Assembly (NCBI GenBank): GCA_019425655.1
Contig: NQWY01000017.1
Coordinates: 1-64,000, forward strand
Length of the DNA: 64,000 nt
Direction: 5' to 3'
Source: Rhizophagus prolifer
Taxonomy: Eukaryota; Glomeromycota; Glomeromycetes; Glomerales; Glomeraceae
Shown one piece after another: positions 7,725 to 14,600 of this stretch. Under the pieces are notes generated by a model that saw only the letters and a program-made list of their open reading frames with translations, was not told where the DNA came from and searched no databases. The position numbers and the translations under genes are program-made. The stretch's first letter is position 1. Every line of letters starts with the position of its first letter.

Positions 7725-7992
7725 TCAATACTATTGTTTGAGTTGTTATAACTGTAAAAATGGTTTGTCCTTTTTCATTAAGTTCATCCATTTTTGATTG
7801 TGGAATTTCTAAAATCAGTGGATGAAATTTACTGTTTTTTAAATCATTCAAATTTACTTTACCTGTTTCCAAACCAGTAATATCATAACCATTAAAAATA
7901 TTACCTTCAATTTTTTGAGGATAATAAATTTTCCTTGCTATTTCTTTTTTTGTATATATTTGATATTGCATAACTGTAATATTTAAAATCAT
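7711..7992 (-). CDS. Hypothetical 93-residue IS passenger protein
   Basis: The frame reads MILNITVMQYQIYTKKEIAR and ends ITTQTIVLTKQL; an internal Met at 7971 (MQYQIYTKKE) is an alternative start. It has alternating strands and helices with a core around YPQKIEGNIFNGYDITGLE and no signal peptide. It is convergent with the transposase, overlapping its last 14 bases. Its first codon overlaps the start codon of the plus-strand gene at 7991 in a shared CATG. Family and function are unknown. Confidence 0.55.
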   Translation of the reverse strand: MILNITVMQYQIYTKKEIARKIYYPQKIEGNIFNGYDITGLETGKVNLNDLKNSKFHPLILEIPQSKMDELNEKGQTIFTVITTQTIVLTKQL

Positions 7993-8152
7993 GGACGATG
8001 CTCAAAAAATAAAAAGTTTACTTGATGATATTTTATCCAAACTTGATGATATAGAAAAATCTTTAGATGAGTTAAAAAAAGAAAATTCAGAATCACAAGA
8101 AAGAATTGAGCATGAAATTGATAGTATTAAATCTATTGTTTCCCGGCTTTAA
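7991..8152 (+). CDS. Small coiled-coil protein, IS passenger
   Basis: The 53-residue frame begins MDDAQKIKSLLDDILSKLDD and shows regular heptads of Leu and Ile (LLDDILSKLDDIEKSLDEL, then IEHEIDSIKSIVSRL), so it is predicted to form a coiled coil. It is too short for many gene finders. It is divergent from the 7711-7992 gene and convergent with the 8133-8300 gene, overlapping that gene by 20 bp. Oligomerisation or regulation of a neighbour is plausible but unproven. Confidence 0.5.
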   Translation: MDDAQKIKSLLDDILSKLDDIEKSLDELKKENSESQERIEHEIDSIKSIVSRL

Positions 8153-8300
8153 AAAATAGATTTTCATCTATAAATTCTTCTAAACTCCAAACTATTGATC
8201 TTATATCATTATATGTATAAGTTTTATTTGTTAATAGTTTTTTTATCTTATTAAACACTTGAGTTTGTTCAGGTGTTAGTTTTTCTATTTGCCTTCCCAT
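8133..8300 (-). CDS. Small hypothetical protein, IS passenger
   Basis: The 55-residue frame begins MGRQIEKLTPEQTQVFNKIK and continues with a helical segment (KKLLTNKTYTYNDIRSIVWS, then LEEFIDENLF). The order resembles a small helical DNA-binding or regulatory protein, but no family is recognised. It lies next to the right end of the element and overlaps the end of the convergent coiled-coil gene. Coding status is supported by codon structure and low-complexity-free composition only. Confidence 0.45.
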   Translation of the reverse strand: MGRQIEKLTPEQTQVFNKIKKLLTNKTYTYNDIRSIVWSLEEFIDENLFFKAGKQ

Positions 8301-8327
8301 AATTTTAATATTTTAGGATTAATAAAA

Positions 8328-8353
8328 AAGAGAACCCCTTTTAGAGTTCTCTT
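8328..8353. terminator. Hairpin just inside the right end of the IS
   Basis: Stem AAGAGAAC (8328-8335) with GTTCTCTT (8346-8353), loop of ten bases. It sits next to the right inverted repeat and may insulate the element from outside transcription. Confidence 0.55.
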
Positions 8354-8376
8354 GTGTAGTTTTGTATGTCAGTGCC
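8354..8376 (-). repeat. Right terminal inverted repeat of the IS1595-family element
   Basis: Complement of 4971-4993 with four mismatches in 23 bp. It is followed directly by the second copy of the target duplication AAAAAATA (8377-8384). Confidence 0.9.
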
Positions 8377-8941
8377 AAAAAATATTATAATAATGAGCTT
8401 GATAAATTGAAAAGATATTTTGATAATAATCTCGATTTTTATAAATATTATAGAACAGGAAGTACTTATCTTGACTATAAATATTTTATTAGAGGTAAGT
8501 TTGATATTAAATTAAGTCTGGATAGTTTTTATTATGAAGCAGACCAAAGTTTTTCCACATCCCACGATTTTAAAATTGCAAAAATATTAGCAAATGATCT
8601 ATTACAGTTGTATCTGGAAGATCAGTTGATATTATTGGATAATAAAAATCAAAAGTATCATAAACAACAAAATTCTAACACAAAACTTACTTGGACTGGT
8701 TCGAAAGTCGCACTTATAGAATTAATTATTATATGCTTTGCAAACTGAAGGAGTTTTCAATAACGGTAACGCAGATCTTAAAGAGATTGCTAGCTATTTT
8801 GAGAAGATATTAAATATAGATCTTGGGCAGTTCAATCGTGTATTTTTAGAAATTAGGATCCGTAAATCTTCTCAGACAAAATTTTTGGATTCCCTAAAAG
8901 AAGCTTTACTAAAGCTGATGAACAATGCTGACGAAAAATAA
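8377..8941 (+). pseudogene. rteC: rteC-like gene, 3' portion
   Basis: This continues the RteC-like protein cut at 4970: KKYYNNELDKLKRYFDNNL, then YYEADQSFSTSHDFKIAKIL and LTWTGSKVALIEL. A further disruption around 8726-8733, an extra four bases in ATTATTAT, shifts the frame. The last 67 residues (LQTEGVFNNGNADLKEIASY, then QFNRVFLEIRIRKSSQTKFL) therefore lie in another frame ending at 8941. So the gene was hit twice: by transposition and by a small insertion. RteC would normally control the excision genes directly downstream. Confidence 0.85.
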
Positions 8942-8950
8942 TTATTTGCG

Positions 8951-8966
8951 TTACGGAAAACCGTAA
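8951..8966. promoter_or_regulatory. Candidate RteC-type operator upstream of the excision module
   Basis: TTACGG (8951-8956) and CCGTAA (8961-8966) form a perfect 6-4-6 palindrome in the gap between rteC and the DUF3892/excisionase genes. In CTnDOT, RteC acts on inverted half-sites upstream of the excision operon, so the position fits. Binding is inferred. Confidence 0.4.
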
Positions 8967-9021
8967 GGATAAGATTTATCATAAAGTTATTTTAGCCATA
9001 CATAACTTAATAATAAAAATT

Positions 9022-9336
9022 ATGGCAAAGTACAGGATTTCCGGAGTTTGGAAAAACTCAAGCAATGTGATTACACATTATGCATTTCATACGGTAAGTG
9101 AAAATAGCACTTCGAGGGCATCAAAGAAAACTAAAGATGAAGCTGTAAGGTTATTGGAAACAGCTGGCAACAGTGCGACAACTTGGGTATGGAACTATAA
9201 CCGATGCGGTTGGGATATTGGTGAAAACGTAACGGTTGTTAATGGTTCTAATGGTAAATACCTTAGATCAAATCCGGATAAAAAAGAAACTAATAATCTG
9301 GAACATTTAATTGATTTTGATTGGATAGCTCCTTAA
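9022..9336 (+). CDS. DUF3892 domain-containing protein
   Basis: The 104-residue protein is nearly all one DUF3892 domain: MAKYRISGVWKNSSNVITHY, a KKTKDEAVRLLETAGN helix, TTWVWNYNRCGWDIGE, and a VTVVNGSNGKYLRSNPD segment ending in LIDFDWIAP. The domain is frequent on Bacteroidota mobile elements and phage-like islands; its biochemical role is unknown. It is the first gene after the putative RteC operator and ends at a clear terminator before the excisionase-like gene. It looks intact, in contrast with its neighbours. Confidence 0.85.
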   Translation: MAKYRISGVWKNSSNVITHYAFHTVSENSTSRASKKTKDEAVRLLETAGNSATTWVWNYNRCGWDIGENVTVVNGSNGKYLRSNPDKKETNNLEHLIDFDWIAP

Positions 9337-9364
9337 ATTGATTAAAAATTCCATATTTAACCTG

Positions 9365-9390
9365 CCGAATGATTTTCATTCGGTTTTTTT
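9365..9390 (+). terminator. Terminator after the DUF3892 gene
   Basis: Stem CCGAATG (9365-9371) with CATTCGG (9377-9383), loop ATTTT, then seven Ts. Confidence 0.85.
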
Positions 9391-9482
9391 ATGACAAATC
9401 GTTCACAACTTGTGAAAAGCTTGTGAAGCAACTTTATTCAAAACCTGCATTTTTGATGTCTTAACTTTTAAAAATTACCACT

Positions 9483-9740
9483 ATGGCGGTTAATATCCTT
9501 ACACGCGAAGATCTTTACGAATTCAAAGAGGAATTATTAGTGGAGATCAAAAAACTATTACACCTCAAAACAACAGAGCAAAAATTATGGTTACGATCTT
9601 CAGAAGTAAAAGAGCTTCTGAAAATTTCCTCCGGGACATTACAGAATCTCCGTATTAGTGGAACATTAAGATATTCCAAAGTCGGCGGAACCTTATATTA
9701 CAATTATCAGGACATAGAAAAAATGTTGAATCAGAAATAA
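9483..9740 (+). CDS. Helix-turn-helix excisionase-like DNA-binding protein
   Basis: The 85-residue protein has an N-terminal helix (ILTREDLYEFKEELLVEIKK) and a MerR/excisionase-type HTH (WLRSSEVKELLKISSGTLQN, then RISGTLRYSKVGGTLYYNYQ and DIEKML). Proteins of this type accompany rteC and integrase genes on Bacteroidota conjugative elements, where they act as recombination directionality factors or regulators. It is followed six bases later by a replication-type gene, so the two are probably cotranscribed. A decayed relative of this gene occurs at 11376-11492. Confidence 0.85.
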   Translation: MAVNILTREDLYEFKEELLVEIKKLLHLKTTEQKLWLRSSEVKELLKISSGTLQNLRISGTLRYSKVGGTLYYNYQDIEKMLNQK

Positions 9741-9746
9741 TTGATT

Positions 9747-10549
9747 ATGAATTACATTAAACATCTGACAGGTTTTTACGACAAAATCCAGCAGGACGAA
9801 CGCCTGAATCCGACACATATAAGTTTATATCTTGCATTATTCCAGTTTTGGAATATCAATCACTTCCAAAATCCAATCAGTATTTCTCGGAACGAAATGA
9901 TGAGGTTAAGCAAAATATCAGCATTTGGTACCTATCATAAATGCATAAAAGAGCTGCAACAGTTCGGCTATATCGAATACATTCCTTCATTCAACCCTTA
10001 CAAAGGGAGCTTGGTAAACCTTTACAATTTCGAAAATTCACAAGTTCAGAATCTGTACGGAAGTATAGGAAAAAACAGACAACCTCTAAACAAGAAATAA
10101 ACAGCCACAATATCAAAAACGATATAAGAGATAGACAGGCATTGACACCTTCTATAAACAATACAAACATAGTAAACAATAAAACTATTGGTATTCCACC
10201 CGAAAGTAATCAATTATTTGAACAAGGCAAAAAAGAAAATTCAAGCGGCACAGTCGAAGAATCTGGTTTTAAAAAACCTCATCTTTCCGAAGTCAAAATG
10301 TATTTCGCAGAAAAAGACGCACCTTCGGAAGAAGCAGAAAAATTTTTCGATCATTATGAAAGCAATGGTTGGCTGGTAGGCGGAAAATCCAAAATGAAAA
10401 ACTGGCAAGCAGCAGCAAGGAATTGGTTAATGAATTCCAAAAAATTCAATATTTCATCTGTCATTCAGAGCGCAGCGAAGAATCTCACCACAACAAAAAA
10501 CAGCAATCTCAATGCAACTACCGGCAAAAGTTATAGAGAGCCGTTATGA
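9747..10549 (+). pseudogene. Mobile-element replication-type protein, split by a frameshift
   Basis: The first frame (ATG 9747 to stop 10100) reads MNYIKHLTGFYDKIQQDERL, then THISLYLALFQFWNINHFQN and MMRLSKISAFGTYHKCIKEL, the conserved start of a family found beside excisionase genes on Bacteroidota islands. The C-terminal half (ALTPSINNTNIVNN, then HLSEVKMYFAEKDAPSEEAE and GWLVGGKSKMKNWQAAARNW) continues in the next frame to 10549. The frames could be joined by one extra A in the A-run near 10070. The end of the second frame contains a REP-like sequence (near 10461-10490). The protein is probably a DnaD-like replication or transfer factor; this assignment is tentative. Confidence 0.72.
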
Positions 10550-10829
10550 TTACAACGAAATTATTCCTTGGTTCCGGAAGAAAGCCTCAAAATTGATCGG
10601 TAAGGAATATGTAATTTCCGAATCTGAAAAAGGAATTATTTTCGCCTTGGTTGCGTGGATGCTTAAAGATGATCTGGTAGCAAAAGAAATGAACTTTGAC
10701 CTTAACAAAGGAATTTTATTATCCGGACCAATTGGCTGCGGAAAAACAACATTATTCAATATTTTGAGACATTGCAGTTTCCCCGCATCTAATTACGGCA
10801 TTGTATCTACACGCCAATGGACTGTCTGA
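10512..10829 (+). CDS. P-loop ATPase of mobile element, C-terminally truncated
   Basis: The 105 residues include a Walker A motif (GPIGCGKTT) preceded by WMLKDDLVAKEMNFDLNKGI. This matches DnaC/IstB-like or NTPase proteins that follow the replication-type gene on related islands. Full members are about 230 residues; here the frame stops at STRQWTV, before Walker B, so the protein is unlikely to be active. It overlaps the end of the upstream gene by 38 bases. After its stop the sequence turns into decayed element remains. Confidence 0.65.
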   Translation: MQLPAKVIESRYDYNEIIPWFRKKASKLIGKEYVISESEKGIIFALVAWMLKDDLVAKEMNFDLNKGILLSGPIGCGKTTLFNILRHCSFPASNYGIVSTRQWTV

Positions 10830-10959
10830 CAATACTTGTGTCACATCCTTGTTTAAAGAGGAAGCGTAATGTTTAAGTTTTTATTGTATTATTTATAAAA
10901 AAGAATTAATTCATCGTACCCAAAAAACATAAACAAGACACTAATAAAATAGAATTTAT

Positions 10960-11350
10960 TCTACGACTGGGGGATCTAAGTAATACCGAACAACTTAATT
11001 TTATTGATCTTGAAATAGATAATATAGTTCTAAAATGCGAAAAATTCCTATGGATAATTATTTAGGCATTACAAAAACTAAAATCTTTGGTTTAAATCTG
11101 AAGATGAAGAGATACATTTTTTCAAGAAAATGAAGCCCTTGTTTACATCAAAGAGGATTTATTATAATTCGGGTTAGGATAGAAACTAAAAAACCGTCCG
11201 GAAGTATTAGAATATTGAAAAAATATTATAATAATGAACATCAAACAGAACCTTGATAATTTCTAATACGAAGCAGACCTCAATTTCACGACTTCACACG
11301 ATTTAAAAATACAAATTCTTGCCCACGAAATCATTCAAATCCCAAAATTT
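10960..11350 (+). pseudogene. Second, heavily decayed rteC-like copy
   Basis: Scattered frames resemble the rteC gene at 4678-8941. One segment reads NTEQLNFIDLEI, followed by FFKKMKPLFTSKRIYYN in another frame and then YEADLNFTTSHDLKIQIL. Several stops and frame changes occur, and the middle of the gene (from the KYYNNE region to the YEAD region) is missing. It lies after the truncated ATPase, in the same order as rteC before excisionase upstream. It must represent an older relative of the module, either a tandem element or a duplication. Confidence 0.7.
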
Positions 11351-11375
11351 TGAACCATAATCTTAAAACAAAATT

Positions 11376-11492
11376 ATGTCAGTCAGCATCATTACCAGAG
11401 AAGACTTCAGGGATTCAAAATTGAGTTATAGGAAATTAAAGTTTATTACACATCAAAACTTCAGAGCATCTAATCCATTCCATAAAAAATGA
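11376..11492 (+). pseudogene. Decayed excisionase-like gene start
   Basis: A 38-codon frame begins MSVSIITREDFRDSKLSYRK, matching MAVNILTREDLYEFKEELLV of the gene at 9483-9740, then loses similarity and stops without the HTH. It directly follows the decayed rteC copy, repeating the rteC-to-excisionase order of the better preserved module. Confidence 0.6.
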
Positions 11493-11542
11493 TGACATTT
11501 TTAGGCAGTTACCATAAGTTAATAACTTTTGAATTCATATAT

Positions 11543-11569
11543 AAAAAAAGAAGATCATTAAGACCTTCT
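11543..11569 (-). terminator. Terminator of the adhesin gene
   Basis: On the minus strand AGAAGGTC pairs with GATCTTCT (one G-U pair), loop of five bases, followed by a run of Ts. It lies about 70 bp after the stop of the large surface-protein gene. Confidence 0.7.
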
Positions 11570-11637
11570 TTCTTCAAAGTGTGTTGATAGAATCTGTGCT
11601 TGTGTTTTATTTAATTAATTATTTCATTTGAAATATT

Positions 11638-14600
11638 CTATTCATTATCAATCCTTATCCATTTACCATTATCAATACCTTCGTAAAAATGATCATTATG
11701 GTAAATAACCGCTCCCTGGATATAAGGTTTGTTCGCGGGTAAGGTAAGCGGTTCCGGTAAGGCTTCTTTATTTCTTAATAAGAAAATGTCGGTTCCTTCT
11801 TTGATGACGACTCCTATTCCAGGGATCAATTGCATCACATTAACATCTATAGGTTGATTAGCAATAGTAATTGAAGATAATTCTGCCAATCGTCTTGCTC
11901 CGGAACTTGCTGTACAGCCCCTCAATTCGCTTCCGTACAACTGAACAACTCCTGGTGTTGTACAATCAGGATTAATATTCACTACAATATCTTTATTAGC
12001 TATCGCAACAGGACAAGCCATACCTGTTGCAAATCGAATCCCTTTCAGATGATAGGCAAATGAGCCTACAACATTTCTTGGCTGATTAAGTGTTGCCACA
12101 CCATTTGTATTGGAAGTGATTTCCATATCAGGACCATTGTTGATACTGTAAGTAAAAATATAAGTCTGATTAGTTAAACTTCCTTTAAAAGTTACCACAA
12201 CATCACCTGTAGCCTGTACCAAAGCACTGATTGCAGTAGTAGACGTATTATCTACCGCTGATGCAACAGACGAAATCGTAAAATTTTCTGTAATATTACA
12301 TCCGTCCTGAGCATACACCACTTTTACACTGTAATTTCCCGGCTGGGTAAAAGTAACCATTGGCGAAGTGCTGATGACTCCGGCATTCGGTGCTCCAATT
12401 TTTGTCCAGGTATATGATGCATTTGGATCTGTTCCGTATAATGCTGCTGCATCATATGTCTTAGGAAACTCTGACGAACACAATGTTTTGTTACCGCCAA
12501 ATCCAACTGCCTGAACATTGGTAGGTACAATGGTAAGATTAGTAGTATTTCCCAAATCCTGACTGTTTCCATAAGCACTGACAGGACGTGAAAAATTCAT
12601 GTCTTTTACAGATGCGTAAAACATAGTATAAGCAGCTGCCGGATCAAGATTGATGATAGTTTGACCGGAAGCAGCTGTTCTGCTCACATTAATCCTGTTA
12701 CATGGAGTTCCGGTCATAAAAAGATTTTCTGTTACCGTTTGCCCACTGGCGATGGTATATGTTCCGGGATTGAAATATAAAGTCTTGTAATTGCCTTTTG
12801 ATGATAGTGTACCGCTTCCAAGGAAAGTTACTTTATTGAAATTATGAACAGGGGTTCCACCATTTAATGTACCTGCAGTTGTTATCGTCACATCTCCAAA
12901 GGTGTTTACATTTGTTACACGAACATAGAAGTTACCCGTTGTTATTTTAGAGTCGATGGCATTTATCGTTACCGGATAATTGTTGTAGGAATCAATAGTA
13001 AAGGTTGGACTATTAATAACTGATTGTCCAAAGTTCAATACAGGAGCTATATTCTGAGGATAAATTAATTCAAATTTAGAAGAGCTTAAAGTCGTTAAAG
13101 AATTATTATTAGTTTTAAAACCTTTTACATTCGTTCCTGAGAGTCCGCCATTATAAGCACTTTGAAGTTCAAAATAATCCTGAGTGGCAGCGATACTGAT
13201 TAACGTACTTACCCCTTTGGTATCAATATATCGGGTAATTCCCGGAGTTGAACTCTGTTGCATTATAATATTGAAAGGAACTGTAGATCCGGATGGTACA
13301 CTAACAGTAGCATCACTTTGTAATGTAAGATTTCCGTATATGGATAATAAATATACCCGATAAGGATCTGTTCCAAAATGTAGAATGGGTTTATTAGGAG
13401 CATTATCAAACGTCATATTCTTCACATTCCTGTTACCTGATATATATATCCTGTTTTGTGCAGCTGTAAATCCGGAATTGACATCAAAGAAAACATTATC
13501 CGTAGCACGCGGTGGAAAACAGTCGACGATTGGAGTTCCTCCCGAAGTTAAAGACCAGTGTTGTGCATCGTCAAAATCACCCTGTCCTCCTATCCAGTAT
13601 AAATCACGACCTGCCGGAACAGCATTAAAGTTGAAGCCGGTATTATTACCCGCATCGATACTGCCACTCACCTCATAGGTTTGTCCTCCTGATGAAGAAA
13701 GCCCTTTGAGGTATGCATTTGTAATTTTAAAATCCGTTGCATTGTAGCTTGGGATTACAATTTGCTTTGAGGTGGCATCAGAACTTATGATTGCCAGCTT
13801 ATCCGAGCTACATTCTCCTAATATGTTCATTTTTTGCTGAACATAGATATTACTTCCTAAAGAAACCGTATTTTTTCCGCTGATATTAAGTGTGTTTACT
13901 TTATTCAGGCTTGCGATATGAAGGGTGCGGAAACCAGGTCCAGTATAAGCATTCGAACTTGAATAAGGTAATATATTCAGTTCATTGATGGTTCCCTGAG
14001 GAAAACTGAAAATGGCATAATATCCGGGATAAGAAGAGTTATCCTGATAGGTTGATTTAATATTTATTTTTTCAATATAATGGTTACGGGCATTAAAACT
14101 GGATTCCAGATATTGATAATATATAGGAGTGATATTAATAACACTATTAACATCCTGTATTGGCTGCACGGTATTTACACTTACTGAGTTTACATTAATA
14201 GTACTGTTGTTGAGTATCAGTTTTTCTCCTGAAAAATTCATCAGTAGAGATTGTGCTGTTACGTTAGTAAAATCCAATGTAGCACCTGTATTCTGACGAA
14301 TATTGTAATCGCTTTTCATTGTCCCGGTCACTGCCCATGTGGCATTACCCGTAAAATCTAAATTGGAAATCCCATTGACTCCCGACATATTGATCGTCTT
14401 TAAAGCGCCTGCAGGTTTACCCAAGTTCGTAAAATACCAGTATTTGTAAGTATCTCCAAAATTACCACTGACCGAAAAATTAGATTGCAGAGACAGATTA
14501 CCATTGATCGTCATGGAAAAACTATTCATATACATTATTCCTGTAGCTGGAGCAGGAACTGTCCATGTCATATCATTCACTCTTGCATAAGTATTAAGAA

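Larger units (their letters stand above)
4971..8376 (+). mobile_element. IS1595-family (ISXO2-like) insertion element with passenger genes
   Basis: The boundaries are read directly. Terminal inverted repeats of 23 bp with four mismatches lie at 4971-4993 and 8354-8376 (outer ends GGCACTAACATACAA and GGCACTGACATACAA). A perfect 8-bp target duplication AAAAAATA flanks it at 4963-4970 and 8377-8384; 8 bp is the usual duplication for this family. It is 3406 bp, about three times a minimal IS1595 element. It holds one DDE transposase plus small genes for a lipoprotein, a secreted protein and several short coiled-coil or unknown proteins. IS1595 members carrying passenger genes are known. The perfect duplication suggests recent insertion. 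Confidence 0.92.
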
